Notes: generated by a model from the letters alone, not told the origin. Counted from the first letter of the stretch, positions 26,427-36,345 are shown. The stretch is DNA of 59,225 nucleotides from an uncultured Bacteroidales bacterium (GCA_900315705.1 ONAB01000019.1:1-59225); one strand, 5' to 3'. Translations and numbers: made by a program.

Positions 26427-26497
26427 AAAATAGAGACACCGGACAAAATAGAGACACCGGACAAAAAAATAGAGACGCCACAATGTGACGTCTCTAC
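26427..26497. repeat. Short tandem AATAGAGACACCGGACAAA units ending in a palindrome copy
   Basis: Two 19-base units are followed by the palindrome TAGAGACGCCACAATGTGAC... (26470-26497), in the opposite orientation to the one at 26309. The palindrome ends 20 bases past the stop side of the GlsB gene and could act as its terminator on the minus strand, although a T-run follows only weakly. Confidence 0.65.
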
Positions 26498-26517
26498 GTG
26501 TGTTGCGCGTATGAATG

Positions 26518-26766
26518 CTATTTTTTCTTGATCAGCGAGATGACCCACAAAAGCAGGCAAGCGCCGATGACGCCGACGATGATCTGCCAGACAATGCCAC
26601 CACCCGTGTTGATGTGAAGCAGATTCATCACAAAGCTGCCGATGAAACTGCCGATGATACCGATGATGATGTTCCAAATCAGTCCGAGACCACCACCGCG
26701 CATAATGTTGCCGGCCAACCAGCCGATCACTGCACCTAACAATAAGGAAACAATAATACCAATCAT
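26518..26766 (-). CDS. GlsB/YeaQ/YmgE family membrane protein
   Basis: The 82-residue protein has three closely packed hydrophobic helices with the family pattern: GAVIGWLAGNIMRGGGLGLIWNIIIGIIGSFIG, then a short loop and a third helix ending in LIKKK. Length and glycine spacing fit the transglycosylase-associated protein family (YeaQ/YmgE/GlsB), linked to general stress in enterics and to glucan-related stress in Gram-positives. The biochemical role is unknown. It has a -7 box at 26804-26811 and is monocistronic. Confidence 0.9.
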   Translation of the reverse strand: MIGIIVSLLLGAVIGWLAGNIMRGGGLGLIWNIIIGIIGSFIGSFVMNLLHINTGGGIVWQIIVGVIGACLLLWVISLIKKK

Positions 26767-26803
26767 AATTTTAAAGTTTAGGTTAATAATTTATTTGAAC
26801 GTG

Positions 26804-26811
26804 CAAACGTA
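26804..26811 (-). promoter_or_regulatory. -7 box TACGTTTG for the GlsB-type gene
   Basis: On the minus strand TACGTTTG precedes the ATG (26766) by 37 bases. Confidence 0.5.
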
Positions 26812-26851
26812 AGAAAAATATCGCCACAAAAGGTCGTTCGGCAAAAAAATT

Positions 26852-29800
26852 CTACTTCTTCACAAAAGGTTTCGTCACCAGACCACCGTCCGTCACAATC
26901 CGCACATAATACACCCCGCTCGCGAGACCGGAAATATCAATGCGCTGTTGAGACGCAAGGCTTTGCGCCTCAACGTTAATCATTTGGCCGTACACATTGT
27001 ATATTTCCACACCGGTGATGCGGATGCTGGCGTCGCTCACGGACACATTGAGGGTGTTGGTCGCCGGGTTGGGATAGAGCGTCACACTCTTGGCAAGATA
27101 ATCCTCAATACCAGCACCTTGCGCCACCGCCACCAGCACGTTGGACCAGTCGCTGACTATCCCGTCACCGCAGACCGCCTGCACCCGCAACTCGTACGTC
27201 GCATAGGCTTCCAAATCTTCCATAATGTCCACTTCCGTGGTGTTCACCACTATGGTGCTCCAATCTTCCGTACCCTGGATTCTGTATTGCAAATTCCACT
27301 GGCTGGCACCGGCATTGTCGGTCCACCGCACAAAGAGGTAACCGGGTGCCTTGTCGATAATAACACCCGTTTCCTCCAAATTGGTCGGGGCGGGACACAC
27401 CGCGTTGTCCGTGGTAAAGGTAAGTTCCTGACCATAGATAACCTCTCCGTCTGCCTCAACAAAGGCCCTGTAGGTATAACCCGTGGCGGGAGCGAGACCA
27501 GATAGCGTGTGCGTGAACGTATCGCTTTGCGCAGTCACGTTCACCACTGCATAAGTGCCGCCAATGGTCTCTTTCCACGCAAAGCCTCTTGCTGTGATGG
27601 CCATTTCGTCAGGGTTGATAACAACACCCTCCAGCGTGGCAGCGGTGTCACTGATCTGGCTCGCCGGCTGTGTCTGCACAGTGGGCGGAGTGAGAATCAC
27701 CGCACTATCGGTAGTGAAGGTTTTGGTGATCCAAACGCTGGTGTCGGTAAGGCAGTCAGAAGCCACCCGCACTTTGTAGGTGGTGACGGGGTTGAGGTTC
27801 TGCAGAGTAAGCGAGGTGGTACCCTCGTAGAGGGAAATCACCGAAGGATGGCTCCAAGGCAGGTTGGCCTCCACATACTCCACCAGATAACTGGCCACAT
27901 TGGCCGTGTCGGTCCACGCCAGATCAACCGTGTTCGCCTGGATGTTGGAGACGGTCAGGGTGGTGGGCGCGGCGCAGGTGTAGGACTTGACCATCAGGTT
28001 GGTGATGACCGCGCCGGGCTGGGTGCCGCCGCTGACATCATTGCGCCAGCCAAACACTAACTTGGCCACCGAAGAGGCATCCGGATTCTGCACCGGATTA
28101 TCCATTATCAGATCCAGATGCAAAGTTCCGTTCACGAGATTGATGATGTATGGATAGGAGGATGATGTGCCCGTCTGGGTGATATATGGTGCCAGATTGG
28201 CCGCGTAATTGGCGTTGGCTTTGTCGGCCCACCCGGTGACGGTGCTGGCCGTGGAGGGCGCATACTCCTCCGACATTGGCGCCAAGAAGATCTTCAGATA
28301 GTCATAACTGCTCTCGCCGCCGCACTTCAGGTCAAACGAAACCATCAACCTGGGCGCGTCACCGACCTGGAAATACTTCTCGGCGGCCACGGAAGAGACA
28401 CCCGTCACATTGTAGTATGCGGTGTGGCCGTCGGCCGTCACAAACAGGGCTTGCTCGCCGTTGTGCATCCCTTTCACCCAATAGTTGGAGCAGGTCCCCC
28501 GATTTACCAGCCAACCGTCAGCGGCCCCGAAGTCGGCCACGTATGGCAGGGTGTGGGCAGACAGCAGGGTGGTGAAATGCGCCACGGCAGCGTGGCTGGT
28601 GTCATTGGCACACAATGTGTTCACTGTCAGGGTGTATTCGGCACCTTGATAAAGATTGGTGAAGGTATAGAACGTGTCCGTGGTCGTGAAGGTCTGGCCA
28701 TTGAGATTCAGCAGATACTGGATGCCCTGGGCAACTCCATTCCAAGAGACCGTGGCGGACTCATACTGGACATCCTCCACCGTGACATTGCCCACGGCAG
28801 GGCATTGGTCGTAGCCCACCTCCACATTGTCCACGAACCAGTACCACAAGATGGATTCGGAGCGGTGACGGAAGGCGATGCGGGCGTTGGCCGGGGCCGT
28901 CGTGAAGTTCACATATTTCAGCTGGTAGGCATCATTGAAATCGCGATAGGAGTAGGTCTCCACCGGCACAAAGGAGGCCGTGTCGCCCAAGTCGGTCACA
29001 TACCCCACGTCAAACGCTCCCGCCGAAGCGGAAGTACCTTCGGGACGGGTCATAAACTGGAGGTAGAGGTTCTGGATGGGGGCAGGGAAATTGGGCAATA
29101 CCGCGATGTTGTTGGTGGCAGAACCTGTGAACCGCAAGCTGGCGACATCGTACACATACGAGCCGCTGGTAACATAGAGCAGAGAACCGGCGCCCATCTT
29201 ATTCCAACCCGGCGGTATCGTGCCGGAGGAGGCAATCGTGTTGAAATTCTGGTAATAGGGCAGCGTGTCACAAGGGGTAGTGAAGTGTGCCGACGCATAG
29301 CCGCTGTTGATGCTGCCGCAAAGCGAGCGCACTCTTGCCGTATAGTCCGTAAACTCCGGCAATCCCTGTACCGTATAGGTATTGGCTGTTACCGCCAGCG
29401 TGTCCACACCTTCCAGCATAAACTCATAGCCAGCGACGCCCGGCACAGAGTCCCAGGAAAAAGTAATGGCGCCGTGCCCTATCGATGTGACCATCAGGGT
29501 GGAGGGTCTGGAGCAGTTGTCCTCGCGCACCACAATGTCGTCCACGCAGATAAAGGCGGTGTTGCCTGTGGCGCGAGCACGGAGGGCGATGTAGGTACCC
29601 TGGCCCGTGTAGGACGCGAACGACACCTCAAACTCCTCCCACGTGGAGAGAAGCGGCGGCACGCACGTCTGTATCAGCTCAAAGGTGGTGGTGTCGGACG
29701 GGTTGGTCATCACGCCCACGTCAATGAGCGGGGAGTTGTTTTGGCGATACACCCAAAAGTCGATCATCAGGTCGTGGATGTCCTGCATCTGCGGAAGGAT

Positions 29801-32482
29801 GGCATACTGCGTCTGCCCGCCCGGGCCCGGATAATAGCAGAAGGTGTTGCCCACCCCGGGAATACGGGTGTAATTGTTTCTGGGATAGGGCCCCACCGGA
29901 TATTGCGGGTTATAGCTGAGACGGTGCCAACAGGGGTTGATGGCAGCGTTGGCATTATAGGCATAGAGGTCGAAGGTCTCCTCAAACGGCAGGTCATTGT
30001 GCGTCAGCATCGCGCAAGAGGTGCTGAACGTGGTGGTAGCCGACGAGGTAATCGTCCCGTTGCAAATGGAACTCACCGACACATCATACACCGTGCCGAC
30101 CCGCAGTCCTGTGAGGGTGGCGGTGTTGCCTTGCACCACCACGGTGTCTTGGGAATAGACCGAGGTATAAATCACCTGATAGGTGCCCGAGTTGGCTGGG
30201 TCATAGATGTGGAGCTGCGCCGAGTTGGTGGTCACATTCTCCACCACCACGCTGTCGGGGCGGTCGCAGCCGGCGCTGACGCTGACGGTGATATCATCCA
30301 ACTGGATGTAGAAACTGCCGTGGCTTTGGGTGCGGAAGGCGATATAGTTGCCGATGCCGGGGTAATTGCTGAGCGGCACCTCGAAGTTGGACCAGTCGGT
30401 GGTGCCCAGCACCGAGCCATACGTGCCGATAAGGTAGAAGGAGGCCGTGTCGTAGGGGTTGTCCATCACCCCCAAATCCAGCGTCACGTTGCTGTTGCCG
30501 CGCTTGGTGTAGAAATTCACCGTGAGCGCGCTCACATTCTGTATGCCCGGCAGCACGAGGTATTGCTGCTCGTCAGCAGAACCGGGCAGGAAGAAGATTG
30601 TCTTGGCCGTGACACCGTTCCAGTTTGTGCCCGAATAGACTTTCGGGTAATCCGGGTCCAGGGAGAGGCGGGTGAAACAAGTATTCAGGTCCGCAGTGGT
30701 GGCACAGGAGTCGAAGGTCTCCACAAACGGAAGGTCCTGATGGGGAATCAATTCGCACAGCGTATGGAATGTGGACACCGAGCTTTCCTTCAGCGTGTCG
30801 CCGCAGCGCGCCGCCACATACCACATATAGTCGGTGTTCTCCGTGAGGTTGGTGAGCTGATAGGTGTTCTGCACATTTTGAACCACCGTATAGCCGGGCG
30901 CCGACGAAGTTTTGTAGTAGAGATTGAAGTTGGTGGCCGTGGAAAACCACTCGAGTGTGGCCTCGTATATTTCCGGGTGGGCCACCAATCGGGTAGGCTT
31001 GGAGCACGCCGACAGCGGTCCCAACGTCAGATTGTCCAGTCTTATGATATCCATATTCACATTCCTGATGGCGACGTAGGTGCCCGAGCCCAAATAATCG
31101 GCCAACGGAACCTCGTACAGCTGGTACTGGTTGGTCAGCACAAGAGTGGAGACCAATTCAAAGGTGGCGGCGTCCTCGGGGTCAGACATCACGCCCACCT
31201 GCAGCACGGCCCCAGTGCTGTTGCCTTTAGCGTAAAAGGAGAGCTCGCTGTTCTGCAAGTTGATGTAATTAGGGTCTATGGGCGGCATCGCCACATAATT
31301 GGGCTGGAAGAAGTAGAGCACCTTGCTTCCGGCGTAGGCCTCGCTGGAACTACTGTTCACATAGGGAGTGGTTTCAGCGGATCCTCTTATCCAGCCCGCC
31401 GGGAGGGGGTTGTTGCCCGACGGCACCGTCTCGAAATCACAAAAGAAGGGCAATTGCGTCAAGGCGGTGTGGAAGGCAAGTTTCGTCCAGAAGCTCTTGA
31501 CCCCGCCGCATACCGACCGCACATAGGCGTTGGTCAGGGTGGCCGGCGTCAAATTCGACATCTGCTGGAAAGTATCGGTGGTGGTGTATGTGGGCGTGGT
31601 AGAGGCGGTGGGAGCAGTGGAGGAGGTGGTGACATAGACCTCCCAGGCATTCGCCTCAAAGGAGGACGACCACGTCAGCAGCGCTGTGGTGGCAGTAACA
31701 TCCCTGACGTGCATATCCGTGACGTTCGGGCAACCGTTCCCCGGCGCGGTGAACAGGTAATAACGGTTGGCGCTAGGCCAGTTTCCGGAAGCAATGGTGG
31801 TGTTGGTTCCGGCGGTATAATGCGTCGCCGTGTTGTTGACCTTCACCAGCCAGATGTCGGAACTGTTCACACACATTCCCGGCTGGCGGGTAGTGGAGGG
31901 ACCTGTCGCCGGCACCGTGGAAGGATAGACAATCTGGATGTTATTGCTCTCCTCGAACAACTGCACCTGCCAACGATACAACGTGCCATAAGTGGACGTG
32001 GCGGAAGAGGAGTATGAGGTCGATGTGGCAAACTCAATCACACAGATACGGTTCGGTTCCACACCTACAATCTCTTTGCGGACATAACCGCTGTCCGTGG
32101 CATCGCCGTTCGCTCCGAAGAAATTGATTTTCGGATTGTTGGCATTGGAATTGGTCGAGCTGAACGGTGTGGAATTGTTCGCAAAACCCGTGGCCGTGGT
32201 ACCAAAACGGAGGTTACCGTCCGAGTTCACCGAAAATTTCGTGTACTGTTCTCCTGCAAAGGTAAAAGCAAAACCAATGTCCAACACGGCAGAACGCCTG
32301 CTGTCGTATGGGTGGGTGCTACTGCCACTACCTATCGTCAACAAATTCGTGGTGGTGGTCAACGGTATCCATTTTGTGGCGTCAATACCCGTTGAGAAGG
32401 TGTAATTGCCCAGCGTCTGCGCCGAAAGCATCTGAACACCAGTCCATAAGATCAGAAAGAAAAGGGTAAGTTTTATTCTCAT
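26852..32482 (-). CDS. Very large T9SS-secreted FN3/adhesin-module protein
   Basis: The 1876-residue protein has a signal peptide (1-21) and an N-terminal jelly-roll-like region (22-245; FAFTFAGEQYTKFSVNSDGN). It then alternates fibronectin type III domains (VTATTALLTWSSS, ITFSWDSVPGVAGY, VDLAWTDTANVASYLVEY) with MAM-like cleaved-adhesin modules (LPFFCDFET, LPFVETFDSC, LPFEETFDLY, LPYYQNFNTI, LPYVADFGA). It ends with a T9SS type A sorting domain (LYPNPATNTLNVSVSD ... GLASGVYYVRIVTDGG ... KPFVKK). It is probably exported through the PorSS and attached to the surface, like gingipain adhesin regions. No protease domain is present. It is monocistronic on the minus strand. Confidence 0.93.
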   Translation of the reverse strand: MRIKLTLFFLILWTGVQMLSAQTLGNYTFSTGIDATKWIPLTTTTNLLTIGSGSSTHPYDSRRSAVLDIGFAFTFAGEQYTKFSVNSDGNLRFGTTATGFANNSTPFSSTNSNANNPKINFFGANGDATDSGYVRKEIVGVEPNRICVIEFATSTSYSSSATSTYGTLYRWQVQLFEESNNIQIVYPSTVPATGPSTTRQPGMCVNSSDIWLVKVNNTATHYTAGTNTTIASGNWPSANRYYLFTAPGNGCPNVTDMHVRDVTATTALLTWSSSFEANAWEVYVTTSSTAPTASTTPTYTTTDTFQQMSNLTPATLTNAYVRSVCGGVKSFWTKLAFHTALTQLPFFCDFETVPSGNNPLPAGWIRGSAETTPYVNSSSSEAYAGSKVLYFFQPNYVAMPPIDPNYINLQNSELSFYAKGNSTGAVLQVGVMSDPEDAATFELVSTLVLTNQYQLYEVPLADYLGSGTYVAIRNVNMDIIRLDNLTLGPLSACSKPTRLVAHPEIYEATLEWFSTATNFNLYYKTSSAPGYTVVQNVQNTYQLTNLTENTDYMWYVAARCGDTLKESSVSTFHTLCELIPHQDLPFVETFDSCATTADLNTCFTRLSLDPDYPKVYSGTNWNGVTAKTIFFLPGSADEQQYLVLPGIQNVSALTVNFYTKRGNSNVTLDLGVMDNPYDTASFYLIGTYGSVLGTTDWSNFEVPLSNYPGIGNYIAFRTQSHGSFYIQLDDITVSVSAGCDRPDSVVVENVTTNSAQLHIYDPANSGTYQVIYTSVYSQDTVVVQGNTATLTGLRVGTVYDVSVSSICNGTITSSATTTFSTSCAMLTHNDLPFEETFDLYAYNANAAINPCWHRLSYNPQYPVGPYPRNNYTRIPGVGNTFCYYPGPGGQTQYAILPQMQDIHDLMIDFWVYRQNNSPLIDVGVMTNPSDTTTFELIQTCVPPLLSTWEEFEVSFASYTGQGTYIALRARATGNTAFICVDDIVVREDNCSRPSTLMVTSIGHGAITFSWDSVPGVAGYEFMLEGVDTLAVTANTYTVQGLPEFTDYTARVRSLCGSINSGYASAHFTTPCDTLPYYQNFNTIASSGTIPPGWNKMGAGSLLYVTSGSYVYDVASLRFTGSATNNIAVLPNFPAPIQNLYLQFMTRPEGTSASAGAFDVGYVTDLGDTASFVPVETYSYRDFNDAYQLKYVNFTTAPANARIAFRHRSESILWYWFVDNVEVGYDQCPAVGNVTVEDVQYESATVSWNGVAQGIQYLLNLNGQTFTTTDTFYTFTNLYQGAEYTLTVNTLCANDTSHAAVAHFTTLLSAHTLPYVADFGAADGWLVNRGTCSNYWVKGMHNGEQALFVTADGHTAYYNVTGVSSVAAEKYFQVGDAPRLMVSFDLKCGGESSYDYLKIFLAPMSEEYAPSTASTVTGWADKANANYAANLAPYITQTGTSSSYPYIINLVNGTLHLDLIMDNPVQNPDASSVAKLVFGWRNDVSGGTQPGAVITNLMVKSYTCAAPTTLTVSNIQANTVDLAWTDTANVASYLVEYVEANLPWSHPSVISLYEGTTSLTLQNLNPVTTYKVRVASDCLTDTSVWITKTFTTDSAVILTPPTVQTQPASQISDTAATLEGVVINPDEMAITARGFAWKETIGGTYAVVNVTAQSDTFTHTLSGLAPATGYTYRAFVEADGEVIYGQELTFTTDNAVCPAPTNLEETGVIIDKAPGYLFVRWTDNAGASQWNLQYRIQGTEDWSTIVVNTTEVDIMEDLEAYATYELRVQAVCGDGIVSDWSNVLVAVAQGAGIEDYLAKSVTLYPNPATNTLNVSVSDASIRITGVEIYNVYGQMINVEAQSLASQQRIDISGLASGVYYVRIVTDGGLVTKPFVKK

Positions 32483-32516
32483 AACAGCGGTATTTTTTGC
32501 AAGAAAAACATCGCTG

Positions 32517-32524
32517 CAAATCTA
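32517..32524 (-). promoter_or_regulatory. -7 box TAGATTTG for the large adhesin gene
   Basis: On the minus strand TAGATTTG lies 34 bases before the ATG at 32482. Confidence 0.5.
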
Positions 32525-32572
32525 CATATATTTTCAATACCCCACTCTACCCTTCTGCCAAATCAGCACTTT

Positions 32573-32635
32573 AAAAAAAGACCTTCCGCATACCCGGTTT
32601 TGTTACTGGCTATGATGGCCGGGGTCCGCGGAAGG
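32573..32635 (-). terminator. Rho-independent terminator after the tolC-type gene
   Basis: On the minus strand, CCTTCCGC and GCGGAAGG pair around an inner CCCCGG/CCGGGT stem, followed directly by TCTTTTTTT. It starts 4 bases after the TolC-type stop codon and closes the twelve-gene minus-strand run. Confidence 0.85.
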
Positions 32636-32638
32636 CGC

Positions 32639-33943
32639 TTAGTTTGCTCTGTATAATTCTATCAATTTCAGGTAAAAAAGAAACTCGTACTGTGCTTGCG
32701 CGCAGTTGGAGGAGGCCTGCATATAGTTCTGTTTGGCCTCGTTGAACTCTGTAATATTGGCCTTGCCGTTCTCATACCGGGCAGTGACCACATTGAAGGC
32801 TTCACGGGCGCTCTCTTCTGCGGCACGGCTGCTCACATATTTGTCACGCGCGGCCACTGCACCGTAGTAGGCTTGTTGTACCTCTTTGTAAAGCGTTTTC
32901 TTAACAGTCTCAAGCTGCAGTTCCTGCGAACTCTGCTGCAGGCGGGCAATGCGCACGTTGTCGCGCGTGGCCAGCCGGTCGAAGATGGGCACATTGAGTG
33001 ACAAGCCCACGTATGGACTGAAGTTATTCTTAAGTTGCTCGCCAAAACCGCGGCCCGTGCGCCCCAGGAGGGCATAGTAGTCGGTGGAGAGGCCGCCGCT
33101 CAGCGAAAGGGAAGGATACCAGCCACTCTGGGCCAGGGTGATGTTCTTTTGGGCGACATCCACGCGCAATGACTCCGCCTGCACCGAGGGCATAGTGCGC
33201 AATGCGTCGGCATAGACCGCCTCGGCGGCAGGGATGGCGGCACCCTCTATGGAAGAGGTCTCCGGCATCACCACGGCAAATCCCTCCGGAGTGGACAACT
33301 CCAAGAGCTGGCTCAACTCCAAGAGCGAGATTTTCAGATTGTTGGCAGCTTGCGTGCAGGCCAGACGGCTCTGGGCCAGCGCGGAACGCTGGGCATAAAC
33401 CTCAGCGGAACTCGCCCGCCCCGCCTGAGCCAGGGCCTCCATACGCGCCACTTGCACCGAGTCGATCGCAATTTGCGCCAACGCCACTTCGTGAATGCGC
33501 ATATTGTAGAGCACCTGCACGTAAGCCTGCGTCACCGCAACGCGCACGTCGTGGCGCGCCCGCTCCAAATCGGCGGTGGCCACTTCCAAGTTGAGCTTGC
33601 CCATATCAATGCGGCTCTTCGTCCGCAAACCCGTGAACAAATCGACACTGGCACCCAAGCCAAAAGAGGTGTTCGCCGTGTTGGAACTCACATACGTGTT
33701 GTCTTCGGAGATGCCGCGCCCAAACGACAGACTTTGTGTGGCACTCGCGCTGACAGCCGGCCATACGGCATTGCGCGCCGTACTCAAGTTCACCTGCTGC
33801 TGCTGCACATTCAGGTCGCCCTGTTTTACACTAAGATTGTGGTCCAAAGCATATTGTATGCACCGGTCCAGCGTCCACGCCCCCTCCTGAGCCATAGCAA
33901 AGAGAGGGAAACATATCATTAGGGACAGTATTATCTTGCGCAT
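32639..33943 (-). CDS. TolC family outer membrane efflux protein
   Basis: The 434-residue protein has a signal peptide (1-18, ending AMAQ) and two outer-membrane efflux repeats. The first opens LDRCIQYALDHNLSVKQGDLNVQQQQVNLSTARN, typical of TolC-like coiled coils; the second has ADALRTMPSVQAESLRVDVAQKNITLAQSGWYPSLSLSG. Trimers form the outer-membrane channel of a tripartite exporter. The genes upstream encode its adaptor, two MacB-like permeases and an ATPase, so it is the exit duct of that pump. A strong terminator follows. Confidence 0.95.
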   Translation of the reverse strand: MRKIILSLMICFPLFAMAQEGAWTLDRCIQYALDHNLSVKQGDLNVQQQQVNLSTARNAVWPAVSASATQSLSFGRGISEDNTYVSSNTANTSFGLGASVDLFTGLRTKSRIDMGKLNLEVATADLERARHDVRVAVTQAYVQVLYNMRIHEVALAQIAIDSVQVARMEALAQAGRASSAEVYAQRSALAQSRLACTQAANNLKISLLELSQLLELSTPEGFAVVMPETSSIEGAAIPAAEAVYADALRTMPSVQAESLRVDVAQKNITLAQSGWYPSLSLSGGLSTDYYALLGRTGRGFGEQLKNNFSPYVGLSLNVPIFDRLATRDNVRIARLQQSSQELQLETVKKTLYKEVQQAYYGAVAARDKYVSSRAAEESAREAFNVVTARYENGKANITEFNEAKQNYMQASSNCAQAQYEFLFYLKLIELYRAN

Positions 33944-33972
33944 AACCTTTTTATTATTAAGTTATTAAGATT

Positions 33973-35061
33973 TTAAATAATCTTGTTTCCTCTCACCTTC
34001 TCGCCTTTTTTGAGGCCCTCTTTGATTTCGATGTTGAGGCCGTCGCTGAGGCCGGTGGTCACCTTACGGCGTTCATAGTTGCCCTCTTCGCCAGTCTTGA
34101 CATAGACAAACGTGTCGTCGCCCTCGTACTCCAAAGCGCTTTCGGGAACGGAGAGCACATCCTCGACGCGTTGCAGCACGATGCGGGCGTTGGCGCTGTA
34201 GCCAGAGCGGATAGTCTTATCGCTGGAGGCCTTCACTGCCGCACGAATCTCGAACTGGTTGGCACCATTGCTCTCCACGGCTTTGGGCGCAACATATTCG
34301 AGGGTTGCATCAAAAGTGTAGTCCTGCAACGCCCCTATGGTGATGGTCACAGGCATACCCTCCTTCAAGTTCCCCACGGAGGTTTCGTCCACCTTGCCCG
34401 TGAAGATGAGGTCGTTCATATTGGCGATGGTGGCCACGGTGGTGCCGTCGTTGAAGGTGTTGGCCTGAATGACGGAGTTGCCCACCTTAACGGGCACGTC
34501 GAGGATAAGACCGGAGATGGTGGCGCGCACCAGCGTGGAGGAGGATTTGGAGTTGGAGGAGGAGACACCGTCACGCACCACTTCCAATGCCTCTTGGGCG
34601 GCACTGCGCTCCTCGCGCGCCTGGTTGTAAAGCTGCAACGCATTCTCATACTCTTCATCGCTGATGAGATGCTGGTCGTGCAGCCCCTTCTCGCGCTCGT
34701 AGTTGGTCTTGACCTGCTTGAGGTTGATCTCGGCCAGGCGCAGGCGGCTCTGCGCCGCACTGAGCTGCCCCATATCGGGAATGACTTTCAGCTTCGCGAT
34801 GACATCGTTCGCCTTCACCTCCTGCCCCGCCTCCTTGTAGAGTTCGGAGATGATACCGTTGATCTGCGGCTTGACAGCCACTTCGTCCCGCGGCCCGATT
34901 TTGCCCGTAATCAACGACGTGCGCTCAATATCCCGGGTAACCACCTCGATTTCCTCGAACTTCTCCTTTTCAGGCTTCGATTTTTTGAAAAGGAACATAA
35001 ACGTGCCGATAAACACAATGGCAATCAAGGCGAAAACGATGTATTTCAAAATCTTTTTCAT
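33973..35061 (-). CDS. HlyD/MacA-type periplasmic adaptor
   Basis: The 362-residue protein has an N-terminal membrane anchor (about 6-26), a lipoyl/barrel-sandwich hybrid domain (AVKPQINGIISELYKEAGQEVKANDVIAKLK), a helical hairpin (80-160; AQSRLRLAEINLKQVKTNYEREKGLHDQHLISDEEYENA) and beta-barrel and membrane-proximal domains (IRSGYSANARIVLQRVEDVLSVPESAL). This is the MacA layout. It links the inner-membrane permeases to the TolC-like channel. It lies 29 bases upstream of tolC and 45 bases after the second permease. Confidence 0.95.
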   Translation of the reverse strand: MKKILKYIVFALIAIVFIGTFMFLFKKSKPEKEKFEEIEVVTRDIERTSLITGKIGPRDEVAVKPQINGIISELYKEAGQEVKANDVIAKLKVIPDMGQLSAAQSRLRLAEINLKQVKTNYEREKGLHDQHLISDEEYENALQLYNQAREERSAAQEALEVVRDGVSSSNSKSSSTLVRATISGLILDVPVKVGNSVIQANTFNDGTTVATIANMNDLIFTGKVDETSVGNLKEGMPVTITIGALQDYTFDATLEYVAPKAVESNGANQFEIRAAVKASSDKTIRSGYSANARIVLQRVEDVLSVPESALEYEGDDTFVYVKTGEEGNYERRKVTTGLSDGLNIEIKEGLKKGEKVRGNKII

Positions 35062-35106
35062 ATTATGATGTTTTATTTCATTTCTAACAAACTCAAAATT
35101 AAAAAA

Positions 35107-36345
35107 TCACTCATCCCTCATAGCATCCACGGGCTTGATGCGCATAGCGCGCAGGGCCGGGGGCAGTCCGGCGAGCACGCCGAGCAGCACCAGAAGCAGC
35201 TCTACAAGGATGGCGGTGGTGAAACTGATTTGGAACGAAGGATGCATATCCTGCATATTGATCTTTTCAAAGAGGTTCAGCACAAAGACGGAAAAGACGA
35301 TACCGAAAGTGCCGGCGGTCAGTGTCAGAGCACTGCTTTCCATCATAATTTGAACGAGAATGTCGCGAGGCGTGGCCCCGATGGCCCGTCGGATGCCAAT
35401 TTCCGTGGTGCGTTCACGCACAGTGACCATCATAATGTTGCTCACGCCAATGGAGCCGGCCAGCAACGTGCCGATGCCGATGAGCCAAATGAAGAAGTTC
35501 AGTCCGCGGAACAGGGTGTCCACGATGTTGAAAATCTGCTCGCTGTTGAAGATTTCCAAGGCATCGTCGTCGGTGGGGTCGAAGATGTGCTCGCGTGCCA
35601 GAATACTGCGAAGGCGCTTTTCCAAAGTGACCATTTTAACCCCTTCTTTTCCAACCATATATATCAACTCAACCTCATCTCCGAAATTGTAGAGCCGTTG
35701 GGACACCGTGATGGGCACGCAAATGTTATCTTGCGCATTGCCCGAGATGTTGACGTTGGAGACACAGTAGTCCACACCCACAATCTGGAAGAAGATGTCA
35801 CCGATCTGGATGAATTGCCCGCAGGGATTGCCTCCGCCGGGGAAGAGTTGCTGATAGATGCGCTTGCCGATGACGCAGACTTTGCGTTCCTGCCGCACAT
35901 CCTCCTCGGTGATGTAACGGCCATACCGTATGTCGGGGGTTTGTATCTGCGCATATACGGCTTCGCGCCCGCTAACCTGACAGTTTGCCGTTCGGGAGCC
36001 CACCGTGGCGGTCTGACCCCACCTGGACACTTCCGGCGTGACCGTTGCCAGCTCCGGTATCATCGACTTGAGCCGTTGCACGTCCTTGGTTGTCAACACG
36101 ATGTCGCGACCCTCCTGAAAACCCTTGTAGGGCTTGGTTGTGCGGTCGGCATAGACAATCATAGAGTTGGTGGCAAAGCCCTCGAAGTTTTGTTCCAGCA
36201 TCCCCTTCACGCCTTTGCCGCCGCCCACCAGGAAGAGCAGCATAAAGAGGCCCCAGAAGATGCCGAAGCCCGTGAGGAGACTGCGCCGCTTGTTGCGCGT
36301 CAGCGAGTCTGTAATCTCTTGGAAAAAGTCAATATCCAGTCTCAT
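35107..36345 (-). CDS. MacB-like ABC transporter permease (second)
   Basis: The 412-residue protein has one N-terminal membrane helix (about 22-42), a large periplasmic MacB_PCD domain (VTPEVSRWGQTATVGSRTANCQVSG, ... GQFIQIGDIFFQIVGVD) and three C-terminal helices including the FtsX motif region (NIMMVTVRERTTEIGIRRAIGATPRDI). No ATPase is fused; the separate ATPase is encoded upstream. Its start overlaps the stop of the first permease by 4 bases, so the two probably form a heterodimer that pushes a substrate (peptide, toxin or drug) to the adaptor and TolC. Confidence 0.95.
   Translation of the reverse strand: MRLDIDFFQEITDSLTRNKRRSLLTGFGIFWGLFMLLFLVGGGKGVKGMLEQNFEGFATNSMIVYADRTTKPYKGFQEGRDIVLTTKDVQRLKSMIPELATVTPEVSRWGQTATVGSRTANCQVSGREAVYAQIQTPDIRYGRYITEEDVRQERKVCVIGKRIYQQLFPGGGNPCGQFIQIGDIFFQIVGVDYCVSNVNISGNAQDNICVPITVSQRLYNFGDEVELIYMVGKEGVKMVTLEKRLRSILAREHIFDPTDDDALEIFNSEQIFNIVDTLFRGLNFFIWLIGIGTLLAGSIGVSNIMMVTVRERTTEIGIRRAIGATPRDILVQIMMESSALTLTAGTFGIVFSVFVLNLFEKINMQDMHPSFQISFTTAILVELLLVLLGVLAGLPPALRAMRIKPVDAMRDE

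Noticed and set aside
28424-32017. 1197-codon ORF opposite the large T9SS protein
   Set aside because: It is an antisense shadow: the minus-strand frame has a signal peptide, FN3 and adhesin modules and a sorting domain, while this frame has no domain pattern and is His/Gly/Val-rich.
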